Shown: positions 16,086 to 25,486, counted from the stretch's first letter. The stretch is 64,000 nt of DNA from Candidatus Bathyarchaeota archaeon A05DMB-3 (GCA_019685555.1 JABFQN010000003.1:1-64000); one strand, 5' to 3'. Made by a program: numbers and translations. The notes: a model not told the origin generated them from the letters alone.

Positions 16086-17888
16086 CTATTCCTTCCTAGT
16101 TAGGCTTGTTTGACGCACGTAATAGTATTCGCCTATTTCCTTTTGAAACTTGTCAAGCTTTGAGCCTTCCTTGTTAACCCTCGGCCTCTTTGTGAGGGGA
16201 TCCCTCCTAAAGGTAACCCTCATCTCTCTGAGGAAGGCGTTCATCCCATCCCTTAGGCTTGTAGGCGGGTTTGCCAAGCCCTTTATTCCAGGCTCTCCTG
16301 TGAAAACCATTAGGCGGTCTGCGATGAAGTCTTGGGCTACCACGTCGTGTTCAACAACAAAGGCTGTGGCACTGCGGGCTTCGATGATTCTGCGGATGGT
16401 GCGGGCCATGTTAAGTCTCTCTTCAACATCTAAATATGCACTTGGCTCGTCTAGGAGGTAAAGCTCCGCCTTTTTTGACAAACAAGCGGCTATGGCTGTT
16501 TTTTGCAGTTCTCCACCGCTGAGTTCAGCTATGTTTCTTTCTAAAAGCTTGTTCAACCCGAGAGGTTGAAGGATTTCAGCTTTATACCAGCCCGATGTGA
16601 ATTCTTCTTTAGCTATGCTCATTAGGAGCTCTTGAACTGTTCCCCCATATTCAGCTGAAATATATTGGGGTTTGTAGCTTACCTCCAACTCTTTAAACTC
16701 CCTTCCGTTATCTGTTCTTTCTATCCCAGCCAAAATTTTCACGAAAGTTGTTTTGCCTATGCCGTTTGGTCCGAGGATTCCGATGATTTCGCCTTTTTTA
16801 ACTTCTCCTGGATGAGCGATAAGTTTGAACTCTTCATAGGTCTTTTCGATGGTGTTCCATTTTAACAGTGTTTCACCCACGCCGAGGCTTATTGTTGGAG
16901 GTTTTTCATGGAAGATTATGGATTCTTTTCTGAAGCGGATGTTTTCGTCTGGAATATACCCTTGAAGGTAAATGTTTATACCCATTCTCACACCGTGGAC
17001 GTGGGAAACAATGCCATAAACACCTGCTTCTCCGTAGAAAATGGATATTTGGTCTGAAAGGTAATCTATTATCGCGAGGTCATGTTCAGCAATTACAATG
17101 ATTTTTTCTTCTCCTTTTAGGCTTCTTATAGCTCTGGCAACTTCAAGCCTCTGTTTAACGTCAAGATAGCTTGAGGGCTCGTCGAAAAGATATACGTCGG
17201 CGTCTCTGCATATGGCAGCTGCTACCGCTACCCTTTGCAGTTCGCCGCCGCTTAGGGCTTCCAGCGGTCTGTCCCAAAGCTTTTTCAGTTCAAGCTGTTC
17301 CGCTACAAGGTCAAGGGTTGTCCCCCGCTCGTTCACTTTTTCGAGGAGTTCGCCAACGTTGCCTGATATAACCCTCGGGATTTTGTCAACGTATTGAGGT
17401 TTATGCACCACCTTAAGTCTGCCTTCACTCATTTTCTGAAAATAGTCTTGCAACGTCGAGCCTCTGAAATACCTTACTATCTCGTTCCATTCCGGCGGAT
17501 TTTCATAGTTTCCAAGATTAAGCCTAATTTCGCCCGAAAGTATTTTTAGCGTCGTTGTCTTTCCCATGCCGTTTTTTCCAAGCAATCCTAGAACAGTGCC
17601 CGGTGATGGCATAGGTAGTCTATAAAGCTTGAAAGTGTTTGGTCCAAAACGGTGGCTGCATTCTGTTTCTAACTCGTCAGGTAGGTTGACTATGGATATG
17701 GCGTTGAAGGGGCATTTTTTAACGCAGATTCCACAGCCGGAACAAAGGGCTTCAATTATGAGTGGCTTGCCGTCTTCGAAGCGGATTGCCTCCACGTGGC
17801 TTCTAACCATGGGGCAGAAGCGATGACACTGTCTACCGCAACGTTTCGGCTTGCATTTATCCGAGTCCAGCACCGCTATCCGAGTCAT
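16086..17888 (-). CDS. Ribosome-recycling ATPase ABCE1/Rli1
   Basis: This 600-residue protein has an N-terminal iron-sulfur domain with two Cys clusters (CKPKRCGRQC at about 12-21; CSGCGICVKKC at about 49-59). Two ABC modules follow, each with its own motifs: GKNGMGKT with LSGGELQ and LFDEPSSYLD; GPNGIGKT with LSGGELQ and LLDEPSAYLD. It splits terminated ribosomes with aPelota or aRF1. Length and order are canonical. The downstream cytidine deaminase follows after two bases. Confidence 0.97.
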   Translation of the reverse strand: MTRIAVLDSDKCKPKRCGRQCHRFCPMVRSHVEAIRFEDGKPLIIEALCSGCGICVKKCPFNAISIVNLPDELETECSHRFGPNTFKLYRLPMPSPGTVLGLLGKNGMGKTTTLKILSGEIRLNLGNYENPPEWNEIVRYFRGSTLQDYFQKMSEGRLKVVHKPQYVDKIPRVISGNVGELLEKVNERGTTLDLVAEQLELKKLWDRPLEALSGGELQRVAVAAAICRDADVYLFDEPSSYLDVKQRLEVARAIRSLKGEEKIIVIAEHDLAIIDYLSDQISIFYGEAGVYGIVSHVHGVRMGINIYLQGYIPDENIRFRKESIIFHEKPPTISLGVGETLLKWNTIEKTYEEFKLIAHPGEVKKGEIIGILGPNGIGKTTFVKILAGIERTDNGREFKELEVSYKPQYISAEYGGTVQELLMSIAKEEFTSGWYKAEILQPLGLNKLLERNIAELSGGELQKTAIAACLSKKAELYLLDEPSAYLDVEERLNMARTIRRIIEARSATAFVVEHDVVAQDFIADRLMVFTGEPGIKGLANPPTSLRDGMNAFLREMRVTFRRDPLTKRPRVNKEGSKLDKFQKEIGEYYYVRQTSLTRKE

Positions 17889-17990
17889 AGTTTACCAGCA
17901 ACTATTAACCGAATTAACATCATAAACATGAGCCTTAAAATCAGATTAGGAGGATGCTAAAAACTTTTCGGGTTAAAAGAAGCAGGGAAG

Positions 17991-18005
17991 CCTAAAAGCT
18001 TTAGG
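17991..18005 (-). terminator. Hairpin just after the Glu/Trp peptide gene
   Basis: CCTAAA (17991-17996) and TTTAGG (18000-18005) pair across a three-base loop. On the minus strand the hairpin starts six bases after the stop codon of the 23-codon gene. It would end or protect a very short mRNA. On the plus strand it is followed by a T-run, but no plus-strand gene precedes it. Confidence 0.45.
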
Positions 18006-18010
18006 GTTTT

Positions 18011-18082
18011 TCACCATTCCTCTTCTTCCCACTCTTCTTCTTCCCAGTCTTCCTCTTCCCATTCCTCTTCTTCTTCCGGCAT
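18011..18082 (-). CDS. 23-residue acidic Trp-pentad peptide
   Basis: The gene is an ATG at 18080-18082, 23 codons, then TGA. After MP the product is only Glu, one Asp and Trp. Trp sits at residues 8, 13, 18 and 23 with four acidic residues between each pair, and the peptide ends in Trp. An almost ideal ribosome-binding site AAGGAGGTG (complement at 18089-18097) lies seven bases before the ATG. A TATA element lies about 35-45 bases further up, and a hairpin follows the stop. It stands between the asparaginase and ABCE1 genes on the same strand. I know no family for it. The strong signals suggest real translation; the function is unknown. Confidence 0.6.
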   Translation of the reverse strand: MPEEEEEWEEEDWEEEEWEEEEW

Positions 18083-18132
18083 GCTTTTCACCTCCTTAAA
18101 GGTTTTCTTGCATAGGGAGAGCCACCTAAGAA

Positions 18133-18144
18133 ATCTTTAAACAT
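18133..18144 (-). promoter_or_regulatory. TATA element for the Glu/Trp peptide gene
   Basis: On the minus strand ATGTTTAAAGAT is a typical archaeal TATA region. A start about 25 bases downstream would give a leader of about 30 bases that contains the complete AAGGAGGTG site. The distance from the preceding asparaginase gene (end 18201) allows an independent transcript. Confidence 0.45.
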
Positions 18145-18200
18145 TTTTATTCGGCAATTGTCGAGATTGGACTTCAAGAAAAGTGCATAGATTTTAAAGT

Positions 18201-19184
18201 TTACTTCAGAATTTTTGCCGTCATAGAAGCCACGGGTTCTTGCAATTCAGGCGTGATGTAAGCCCAGCAAAGATGTGCAGAGTTATGCGCGGCTCCAATT
18301 TCGCCTCTTGAGTTTACTGCAATCAAACCCATTGAATTATAGGTTCCAGCAGTCCTTTCGTTGACAAGTTTTATGGCATTTTCAACGGCTTCTTGAGCGG
18401 ATTTCCCATGTTCCATATAGTTGCACACAGTCTTCGCCAACACAAGTCTGATGGCAATTTCGCCTACTCCCGTGGCTGAGCATGCTCCGCTTCGGTTGTC
18501 TGCATATGTGCCGCATCCAATCAAGGGCGAGTCGCCTATTCTTCCAGGCAGTTTTAACGGAAAACCTCCGGTGGAGGTTGCAGCGGCGACGTTTCCATCC
18601 TTGTCTAGGGCGACGGCGCCTACGGTTTCTAAATCAAAAAGTTCCGGATGAGTTTTTATTAGGTTTGCGAGTTTTGGCAACCCAAATTTTCCATCAATAA
18701 GCGTCTGTTTTTGTTGTTCATAATATTTTAGGCGGAGTTCTGTTATGGGGTTTCTCCTTTCAAAATTGAACATTTTGGCGAGTTTCTCCGCCCCCTCGCC
18801 TACAACAAAAATGTGGTCTGTTTCCTCCATAACTATTCTTGCCAGCTTAACTGGGTTTTTGATGTCTTTTAGAAGCCCAACTGCCCCAGCCTTCAAGGTT
18901 TTTCCATCCATGACAGAGGCTTCCATTTCTATGCCTTTTTCTATGGTTAGGCTTGAACCGTAACCAGCATTAAAGGAGCCATCGTCTTCCATAGAAGCCA
19001 CCGCTTCCACAACAGCGTCAAGGGCGCTTCCCCCATGCAACAAGATGTCAAACCCTAGTTTTGCAGCCTTCTTAACTCCTTCCAAACCTGGATTGACGCG
19101 TTCCGGATGCCAATTTCCAGCGCCGCCGTGAACCACCATCACAGGCTTCAACATTTTAGGCTTCCTCCCCTCAGTTGGAATCAT
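18201..19184 (-). CDS. Isoaspartyl peptidase / plant-type L-asparaginase (Ntn hydrolase)
   Basis: This 327-residue Thr-dependent Ntn hydrolase is made as a precursor and cuts itself before T187 (ETVGAVA). HGGAGNW lies near the N terminus, and GCGTYADN and SATGVGE come later. The family removes isoaspartyl residues from damaged peptides or hydrolyses asparagine. A TTTAAA element about 20-25 bases before the ATG at 19184 suggests a leaderless mRNA and supports this start over M11. Transcribed alone. Confidence 0.92.
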   Translation of the reverse strand: MIPTEGRKPKMLKPVMVVHGGAGNWHPERVNPGLEGVKKAAKLGFDILLHGGSALDAVVEAVASMEDDGSFNAGYGSSLTIEKGIEMEASVMDGKTLKAGAVGLLKDIKNPVKLARIVMEETDHIFVVGEGAEKLAKMFNFERRNPITELRLKYYEQQKQTLIDGKFGLPKLANLIKTHPELFDLETVGAVALDKDGNVAAATSTGGFPLKLPGRIGDSPLIGCGTYADNRSGACSATGVGEIAIRLVLAKTVCNYMEHGKSAQEAVENAIKLVNERTAGTYNSMGLIAVNSRGEIGAAHNSAHLCWAYITPELQEPVASMTAKILK

Positions 19185-19263
19185 TAGAATTTCTATCCAT
19201 AGATTTAAACCTAATGTCTAAACGCATCAAAACGGATAAATTTCTGTAGGTGAATATCATATT

Positions 19264-19331
19264 TTGGGATGATGTGAGGCGACGGCTAGGAGCCTTAACG
19301 CTGTGAAAAGCCAACTAACCTGCACTGACCC
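19264..19331 (+). ncRNA. Candidate C/D box guide RNA
   Basis: GGG is followed by ATGATGT, close to the C-box consensus. About 50 bases later CTGA (a D box, around 19325-19328) is followed by CCC, so the ends can pair. An internal TGTGAAA could be a weak C' box. The length suits archaeal guides. It fills the gap before the Tan1-like gene. No rRNA or tRNA target was matched, and the internal boxes are weak, so this is only a candidate. Confidence 0.25.
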
Positions 19332-19369
19332 TTTTGGCTTACAAACGTTTAACGGAAAAGGTGTGGGCG

Positions 19370-19894
19370 ATGCTTAGGGATTTCAACCTTTTAGCCACAA
19401 CCGCGCGGGGCAATGAGGATGAGGCTTGCTCTGAACTTTGGTATCTGCTTGGCGAAATAGGCGATTCAGCACCCGCCGTTGAAAGAACTGGAGTGGCTGG
19501 TTTAATCGCTGCAAAAACAGTCTTCAACCCCTTTGAAGTTATTGGAAAGTTTAGGCAGATTCTTCAAGAACGCCCCTACGAATTCCGCTACACATTGAGG
19601 ATTATTCCCATCGAAAAGGTAATTCGCACAGATTTGGGGGAAATTCAACGGGTAGCCACAGAATTAAGTGCTAAAATTGGACGAAATGAAAGTTTTCGCG
19701 TAACTGTGGAGAAGCGGTTCACAGAAACCCCCACAAGGGACATCATAGAGGCTGCAGCTTCAAACATTGAAAGGAAAGTTGACTTGAATAAACCTGACAA
19801 AATCCTATTAATCGAAGTTATCGGCGGACTGACTGGAATCTCTGTGATTAAGCCTGAAGACATTTTGTCCGTTATAAAAGAGAAAGTATTATAG
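19370..19894 (+). CDS. THUMP-domain protein, Tan1-like
   Basis: The protein has 174 residues from ATG 19370, preceded by AAGGTG. The frame also opens at TTG 19334, but MLRDFNLLAT matches the family's usual N terminus. The THUMP domain occupies about residues 55-165, with VEKRF and late GISVI strands. Tan1 binds tRNA and helps place N4-acetylcytidine at position 12 in eukaryotes; archaeal homologues are assumed to do likewise. It converges with the Cgi121 gene, four bases apart. Confidence 0.8.
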   Translation: MLRDFNLLATTARGNEDEACSELWYLLGEIGDSAPAVERTGVAGLIAAKTVFNPFEVIGKFRQILQERPYEFRYTLRIIPIEKVIRTDLGEIQRVATELSAKIGRNESFRVTVEKRFTETPTRDIIEAAASNIERKVDLNKPDKILLIEVIGGLTGISVIKPEDILSVIKEKVL

Positions 19895-19897
19895 CCT

Positions 19898-20464
19898 CTA
19901 ATGTCCAGTTGCCAACAGCGCCATCCGCTCAATCACAAGGTCTGTTAAGGCTTTATTCATAGCGCCTTCTCTTGCCACGGCTTCAAGCTCCACATCTGAA
20001 ATTTCGAAGGCATTTCGTATCTTCTCAATTTTCTCTCGTGAAAGCTCCAGAACTTCGTCGTCGCGTTTCCCACCCAAAATTCTGGAAACCGCATGTAACG
20101 CTGAATCCACTTCGCCAGCGTTTTCACCTATTATAAGCACGGCTATTTCCCTTAAGTTTTGCTTAATTCCCAGAAGCTTCATGGCTTTTCGAATTTGGCG
20201 CTGCGCAGAAGCATAGAGCAGTGTTTCAATGGCTAGACTTTTCGAAATGTTCTCACGGTTTTTGAAAGCTGTCAAAGCGTTTAAAGCCGCGAAATATAGG
20301 TGCTGCCCTGTTGCCACAAACCCAGCATCAAAAAATTGCACTTCGATGTTTTTGCCCACATTTTTTCTGATTTTCTCTAGAAGGGCTTCAACATATGCTA
20401 TCTCAACGTCTCTAAAACCTGCAATTGCAATATATTTTCCGAACTCTTCCAGATATTTTATCAA
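19898..20464 (-). CDS. cgi121: KEOPS subunit Cgi121
   Basis: This 188-residue protein matches the Cgi121/TPRKB family, the KEOPS subunit that binds the tRNA CCA end during t6A37 formation. Typical features are AIAGF near the N terminus, FDAGFVATGQHLYFAALNA at about 45-63, and ASAQRQI near 105. The start overlaps the end of the phosphoribosyltransferase gene by four bases, so they are co-translated. The t6A precursor enzyme Sua5 is encoded at 27251-28309. Confidence 0.85.
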   Translation of the reverse strand: MIKYLEEFGKYIAIAGFRDVEIAYVEALLEKIRKNVGKNIEVQFFDAGFVATGQHLYFAALNALTAFKNRENISKSLAIETLLYASAQRQIRKAMKLLGIKQNLREIAVLIIGENAGEVDSALHAVSRILGGKRDDEVLELSREKIEKIRNAFEISDVELEAVAREGAMNKALTDLVIERMALLATGH

Positions 20465-21060
20465 TTCTCTTCCTCTGAAATTTCCTTCAAAAACTTTTCA
20501 ACAAGGCTTTTAGGCACACCAGTTTTCACGAGTTTTCCAATTTCCGGTTGAGCTGGCTTGCCTTTTTTCCCGCATTTCTTGATAATCTTCTTAATGGTTT
20601 CTTTCACTTCCCATGGGAAAACTATCCAGCGGCTCGTTTCCTTAGCATAATAGTCTGGTTTTATTATGCTCCAGGGTTTAAGGTAAACTGTTGCTATTTT
20701 AACTTCGACGGCGCCTTCTGCTTTCAAATGTTCTTTAATAAGTTGGAGGCTTTTTCCAGTGTCTGCAACCTCGTCTACTACGAGACATTTTTTACCAGCC
20801 ACTTTCACTGAGACTGGCTGTGTTAGGGTGGGCTCCCCTTTTGTTTCAGCCACGCCAAGGTAAAATTCAACCTTAACGTTAGCAAGGTTCGGATTGTCCA
20901 AAAGGTCGGAGAGAACCCTTGCTGGGGGCCATCCGCCGCGGGAAACTCCCACTATTATGTCTGGTTTAAAGGAGTCTTTTCTGATTTCCTCCGCTATGTG
21001 AAGCAGCATCTTGTATATTTGGTTCCATGTGGGGGCTTCAAACTCTATTTCTTGGCTCAA
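20461..21060 (-). CDS. Purine-type phosphoribosyltransferase
   Basis: This 199-residue type I phosphoribosyltransferase has GVSRGGWPPARVLSD (about 39-53) and the PRPP loop CLVVDEVADTGKS (about 92-104). Archaeal homologues act on guanine, xanthine or hypoxanthine; the base cannot be read from sequence. A lysine-rich C-terminal extension (about 150-199) is longer than in the compact bacterial enzymes. It overlaps cgi121 by four bases and is divergent from ftcD. Confidence 0.8.
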   Translation of the reverse strand: MSQEIEFEAPTWNQIYKMLLHIAEEIRKDSFKPDIIVGVSRGGWPPARVLSDLLDNPNLANVKVEFYLGVAETKGEPTLTQPVSVKVAGKKCLVVDEVADTGKSLQLIKEHLKAEGAVEVKIATVYLKPWSIIKPDYYAKETSRWIVFPWEVKETIKKIIKKCGKKGKPAQPEIGKLVKTGVPKSLVEKFLKEISEEEN

Positions 21061-21097
21061 TTTCTTGTCCTTCCCTTTTGGAGGCGATTAACAGTTG

Positions 21098-21108
21098 GAT
21101 TTAAAGGC
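21098..21108. promoter_or_regulatory. Palindromic TTTAAA core shared by divergent genes
   Basis: GATTTAAAGG lies 38-48 bases from the minus-strand phosphoribosyltransferase start (21060) and about 70 bases before the ftcD start (21175). TTTAAA reads the same on both strands, so one TATA site may serve both directions. The plus-strand start expected near 21128 gives a leader that holds the AAAAGGGG site before ftcD. Confidence 0.45.
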
Positions 21109-21174
21109 GATTTTAACTTTTCTAGGAAATGGCTGATAACTTTAATTAGTCGCCGAAATGTGATAAAAGGGGCG

Positions 21175-22104
21175 GTGGAAGGTTTGAAGGAGATAATTGA
21201 ATGTGTACCAAATTTTAGCACTTCAGACCCGAAAGTTGTCGAACAAATTCTTAATCAGCTTAAAAGCACTCCGGACGCCTTTCTGCTTGACTACACTTTT
21301 GACAGTTATTATAACCGCCTCGTAGTCACCTTTGTTGGCGATAAACAATCAGTTCTTGAAGCTATGTTGAAAATGGCTTCTAAAGCCCTTGAGCTTATTG
21401 ACATGCAAAGCCATAAGGGACAGCACCCCCGCATAGGCGCCGTAGACATAGTCCCCTTTATACCCATAAAAAACGCCACAATGGAAGACTGTATTCAGCT
21501 CGCGCGAAGGTTCGGCGAAACATTAGCCAACAAACACAATGTGCCAGTCTACCTTTATGCCGAAGCAGCCACAAAACCCGAAAGAAAGGATTTAGACTGG
21601 ATTCGCGAAGGCGAATATGAACGGCTGGCTGAAATGATTGTCAAACCCGAAAGAAAGCCGGATTTTGGTCCAGCTAAAATGCATCCAACTGCTGGAGCAG
21701 TGATAACTGGTGCTCGCAAGGTTATGGTTGGCTTTAATGTGAACCTTGGAACCGCAGATTTGAAGATTGCAAAGAAGATTGCCAAAGCTTTACACTCGAA
21801 AAAAGGCGGGCTTTCAAATGTTAAGGCTATGGCAGCCTACATCCCTGAAAGGAATATTACGCAGATTGGGATGAGCGTAACGGATTTTGAAGCAACTCCG
21901 CTTCACAGGGTTTTTGAGCTAATTAAGGTTGAGGCTTCCCGCTACAATGTGCCTATAATAGGCTCAGAATTCTGTGGAATGGCACCTTTAAAGGCGATAA
22001 TTGATGTGGCTGCACACTACTTGAAAATTGACAATTTAACCTTCGACAGAGTGTTAGAAATAGCTGTTCAGAATGCAATAGAACAGAGGGAAAGCTTTGC
22101 GTAA
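21175..22104 (+). CDS. ftcD: Glutamate formimidoyltransferase
   Basis: This enzyme moves the formimino group from N-formimino-L-glutamate to tetrahydrofolate (or an archaeal pterin), the last step of histidine breakdown. The 309-residue product has EIIECVPNFS at its start, QSHKGQHPRIGAVD near 80 and GFNVNLGT near 185. The frame is open from 20998, but that extension overlaps the neighbouring gene and has no family match. GTG 21175 after AAAAGGGG, or TTG 21184, fits the family. The cyclodeaminase domain of mammalian FTCD is absent. First gene of the ftcD-hutI-hutU operon. Confidence 0.9.
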   Translation: MEGLKEIIECVPNFSTSDPKVVEQILNQLKSTPDAFLLDYTFDSYYNRLVVTFVGDKQSVLEAMLKMASKALELIDMQSHKGQHPRIGAVDIVPFIPIKNATMEDCIQLARRFGETLANKHNVPVYLYAEAATKPERKDLDWIREGEYERLAEMIVKPERKPDFGPAKMHPTAGAVITGARKVMVGFNVNLGTADLKIAKKIAKALHSKKGGLSNVKAMAAYIPERNITQIGMSVTDFEATPLHRVFELIKVEASRYNVPIIGSEFCGMAPLKAIIDVAAHYLKIDNLTFDRVLEIAVQNAIEQRESFA

Positions 22105-23425
22105 AAACGACAAAACAGCAGCTAAAGAAAAAGTCGACTTACTTATCATAAACGCCAGTGAACTCGTAACTTTGGCGGGTGAAAATCAGAAACCTCGAAC
22201 TGGCAAGCAAATGCGGGAACTTGGCATAATTCGAAATGGCTGCTTAGCCATTAAAGATGGCAAAATCTTGGCTGTAGGCAAAACCTCTGAAGTAAGGAAA
22301 AAGGTCAAGGCTGAAAACATAATCAATGCCAGCGGAAAAACCGTTATGCCCGGGTTTGTTGACCCCCATACACATCTTGTCTTTGCTGGTTCAAGGGAAG
22401 ACGAGTTTCAAATGCGGATTGAAGGAGCCTCCTACATGAAAATCCTCAAAGCTGGCGGAGGCATTCTCAAAACTGTTAGGGAAACAAGGAAAGCCAGCAT
22501 AGACGAGCTTTTGGGTTTCGGCTTGAGCACCTTGGATGTAATGTTGCAGTATGGGACAACCACCGTTGAAGCCAAAAGCGGATACGGCTTAACAACAAAA
22601 GACGAGTTGAAAATTTTGGAAGTTATAAAACGTTTGAACCAACTGCACGCGGTTGACGTAGTTCCAACTTTTATGGGAGCCCACACCATCCCAGCCGAAT
22701 ACAAAAACAACCCTGAAGAATACGTTAACCTAGTCATTGGCGAAATGATTCCATTGGTTGCTGAGAAGGGGCTGGCTGAATTCTGCGATGTTTTCTGTGA
22801 AAAAGGTGTCTTCACATTAGAACAGTCTAGACGAATTCTCGTCGCCGCCAGAAATCATGGTTTAAAACTGAAGGTTCATGCTGACGAGATGAGTCAGCTT
22901 GGCGGAGCTGAGCTTGCAGCTAATATGGAAGCAGTTTCAGCTGAGCACCTATTGTTTTCTTCAGATGTTGGTCTTGAGGCTATGGCTGAAAAAGGGGTAA
23001 TTGCAGTTTTGCTTCCAGCTGCAGCCTTCAGTCTCATGGTTGGGCGTTATGCTGATGCGAGAAAAATGATTGACGGTGGTGTTCCAGCGGCTTTGGGGAC
23101 AGATTTTAACCCAAGCTGCTGGATTGAAAATCAACAATTGGTTATAGCTTTCGCCTGCCACTTTATGAAAATGACGCCCGCCGAAGCCATAACAGCAGCG
23201 ACAATTAATGCGGCGCGTGCAATAGGAAGAGCGGATGAAGTTGGCAGCTTAGAAGTTGGTAAAAAAGCTGATATAATAGTTTTAAACGTGCCCAACCATG
23301 TTTTTCTAGGCTACCGCTTCGGCGTAAACCTTGTGGATAAGGTGATAAAAAACGGAAGACTGATTGTTGATGAAGAAACCAGTATAGCTGAAGCTGTTAA
23401 GTTTTTCAGCAAAGAATTAGAATAA
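22097..23425 (+). CDS. hutI: Imidazolonepropionase
   Basis: This 442-residue amidohydrolase opens the imidazolone ring to formiminoglutamate. Metal ligands lie in DPHTHLVF (about 92-99), HADEM (about 262-266) and AEHLLF (about 287-292). GTDFNPSCW (about 335-343) carries the last Asp. The TTG start overlaps the end of ftcD by eight bases, so translation is coupled. Product of this enzyme is the substrate of FtcD. Confidence 0.94.
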   Translation: MRKNDKTAAKEKVDLLIINASELVTLAGENQKPRTGKQMRELGIIRNGCLAIKDGKILAVGKTSEVRKKVKAENIINASGKTVMPGFVDPHTHLVFAGSREDEFQMRIEGASYMKILKAGGGILKTVRETRKASIDELLGFGLSTLDVMLQYGTTTVEAKSGYGLTTKDELKILEVIKRLNQLHAVDVVPTFMGAHTIPAEYKNNPEEYVNLVIGEMIPLVAEKGLAEFCDVFCEKGVFTLEQSRRILVAARNHGLKLKVHADEMSQLGGAELAANMEAVSAEHLLFSSDVGLEAMAEKGVIAVLLPAAAFSLMVGRYADARKMIDGGVPAALGTDFNPSCWIENQQLVIAFACHFMKMTPAEAITAATINAARAIGRADEVGSLEVGKKADIIVLNVPNHVFLGYRFGVNLVDKVIKNGRLIVDEETSIAEAVKFFSKELE

Positions 23426-23456
23426 CCCTCCAACTATATTACTTGTTAGGTGGAAC

Positions 23457-25118
23457 TTGTTGCTGAAACTGGAAAAACCCATAAAATGTTTAACGGGTCC
23501 AGAATTGCACTGCAAAAACTGGCAAATTGAAGGAATCCTCAGAATGCTTTTTAACGTTGTTGACCCAGAAGTGGCTAAAGACCCTGAAAAGCTTATTGTT
23601 TACGGAGGAACTGGAAAGGCGGCGCGGAACTGGGAATGTTTCGAGAAAATTGTTGAGACTTTAGTGAAACTCGAGCCAGATGAAACCATGCTTATTCAAA
23701 GCGGCAAACCAGTGGCAGTCTTCAAAACCCACAAGTGGGCGCCCAGAGCCCTCATCGTAAACGCTATGCTTGTGCCGAAATGGGCTACATGGGACTACTT
23801 CTACGAGCTGGAACAGAAAGGCTTAATCATGTTTGGGCAGATGACTGCTGGTTCATGGGCGTATATTGGTACGCAAGGCATTCTGCAAGGCACTTATGAG
23901 ACTTTGGCGGCTGTTGCCAAAGAACACTTTGGCGGCTCCCTTCGTGGAAGACTTGTTTTAACCGCTGGTTTGGGTGAAATGGGTGGCGCACAACCTTTAG
24001 CTGTCACTATGAATGATGGTGTTGCGCTTGTTGTGGAAATTGATAAACGAGCTATTGAAAGACGCATACGCCACGGCTACTTGGAGACTTGGACAGACAA
24101 CTTGGATGAGGCGGTAAAAATGGCTTTGGAAGCTAAACGTGAAGGAATCCCCCAAAGCATAGGCTTACTGGGCAACGCTGCCGAAGTCCATCCCGAACTC
24201 TTAAAAAGAGGCATAATCCCAGATGTTCTAACAGACCAGACAAGCGCCCACGACCCATTAAACGGTTATTATCCAGCTGGACTTTCAAAGGAAGAAGCCG
24301 ATTCGCTTCGAAAAAACAATCCAGAAGAATATTTGCAACGTGCCAGCGAAAGCATGCGCACCCAAGTTGAAGCTATGGTAAAAATGATGGATAAAGACGC
24401 AGTAACCTTCGAATACGGCAATAATCTCCGCCAACAAGCTTACAATGCTGGTTTCAAGGAAGCCTTCGCTTTCCCAGGGTTTGTTCAAAGGTATATCCGA
24501 CCAATGTTCTGTGAAGGCAGAGGGCCCTTCCGTTGGACATCCCTTGTCGGCAGCGCCGAGGATATTTACACGCTGGACGACGTCATTTTGAAAGAATTCT
24601 CCTATAACAAGGAGCTCTGCCGATGGATACGGAAGGCAAAGGAACAGGTTAAGTTTCAAGGTTTGCCAGCGCGGGTTTGTTGGCTAGGATTTGGTGAACG
24701 GGCGCGCTTTGGGAAAATAATCAACGGTATGGTGGCAAACGGGAAGCTTTCTGGTCCAGTATGGATTGGAAGAGACCATTTGGACGGTGGAAGCGTAGCC
24801 TCGCCAAACCGGGAAACAGAAGGCATGATGGATGGCAGCGATGCAGTGGCAGACTGGCCCATACTAAATGCTTTGCTAAATGCTGTTGCTGGCGCCACAT
24901 GGGTAAGTGTCCACCACGGTGGAGGAGTAGGCATAGGCTACAGCATCCACGCTGGCATGTGTTTAGTGGCAGACGGAACAAAAGAAGCAGAAAAACGAGT
25001 GGTGACAGTGCTAACAACAGACCCAGGCACAGCCATAGTTAGACATGCAGATGCGGGATATGAAAAGGCAAAGAAAATAGCACATGAAAAGGGAATAAAA
25101 ATGCCAATGTTAAAGTGA
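23457..25118 (+). CDS. hutU: Urocanate hydratase
   Basis: This 553-residue NAD-dependent hydratase turns urocanate into imidazolonepropionate. Typical features: [12 protein letters not shown] near 40, [12 protein letters not shown] (about 83-94), [11 protein letters not shown] near 170 and [11 protein letters not shown]-like sequence near 460. The start is TTG with AGGTGG a few bases before. The gene follows hutI after 31 bases. Histidine ammonia-lyase (HutH), which would make urocanate, is not in the window. Confidence 0.96.
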   Translation: MLLKLEKPIKCLTGPELHCKNWQIEGILRMLFNVVDPEVAKDPEKLIVYGGTGKAARNWECFEKIVETLVKLEPDETMLIQSGKPVAVFKTHKWAPRALIVNAMLVPKWATWDYFYELEQKGLIMFGQMTAGSWAYIGTQGILQGTYETLAAVAKEHFGGSLRGRLVLTAGLGEMGGAQPLAVTMNDGVALVVEIDKRAIERRIRHGYLETWTDNLDEAVKMALEAKREGIPQSIGLLGNAAEVHPELLKRGIIPDVLTDQTSAHDPLNGYYPAGLSKEEADSLRKNNPEEYLQRASESMRTQVEAMVKMMDKDAVTFEYGNNLRQQAYNAGFKEAFAFPGFVQRYIRPMFCEGRGPFRWTSLVGSAEDIYTLDDVILKEFSYNKELCRWIRKAKEQVKFQGLPARVCWLGFGERARFGKIINGMVANGKLSGPVWIGRDHLDGGSVASPNRETEGMMDGSDAVADWPILNALLNAVAGATWVSVHHGGGVGIGYSIHAGMCLVADGTKEAEKRVVTVLTTDPGTAIVRHADAGYEKAKKIAHEKGIKMPMLK

Positions 25119-25486
25119 TGGTGTGGGAGGAAACAAGTGTGGCTTTTTTCTTACTAGACACTTGGGTGGTTCTCAAGGGTAAAGAGGAAGAAAACGAGGA
25201 AGTTGTAAGGCAAATTCTTCAGTATGGGCGACACCACCCAGACATCTTTAAACATGTGAAGTCGCTGCGATGCTTTAAACAAAGCATAGGTGGAAAGCCG
25301 CCTGGAATGTACGTATTGATAACGGAGTTCGCAAGTCTATCTGACATGGAGGATTTCCTCAGAAAAATTAAGGTAGGCGGTGAATGGAAACAGATAGAAC
25401 AGAAATGGAAGGAGGTCATGGATCAATCCTCTATAGAGAGCATCATATGGAGCGATATGTTCAGAGAGCTTTGGACTGAGAAATAG
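25115..25486 (+). CDS. Small protein of the hut operon, possible dimeric alpha/beta barrel
   Basis: This 123-residue protein begins GTG or ATG (25115/25118), overlapping the hutU stop as GTGATG, so it is translated with the operon. A strand-helix pattern with [19 protein letters not shown] in the middle resembles dimeric alpha/beta-barrel (ABM/NIPSNAP-like) proteins. No catalytic motif is recognised. Position suggests a link to histidine breakdown or simple read-through; function unknown. Confidence 0.6.
   Translation: MMVWEETSVAFFLLDTWVVLKGKEEENEEVVRQILQYGRHHPDIFKHVKSLRCFKQSIGGKPPGMYVLITEFASLSDMEDFLRKIKVGGEWKQIEQKWKEVMDQSSIESIIWSDMFRELWTEK

Noticed and set aside
20998-21174. Longer N terminus for FtcD
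   Set aside because: It overlaps the divergent phosphoribosyltransferase gene and the promoter, and the family begins at the ECVPNFS motif.
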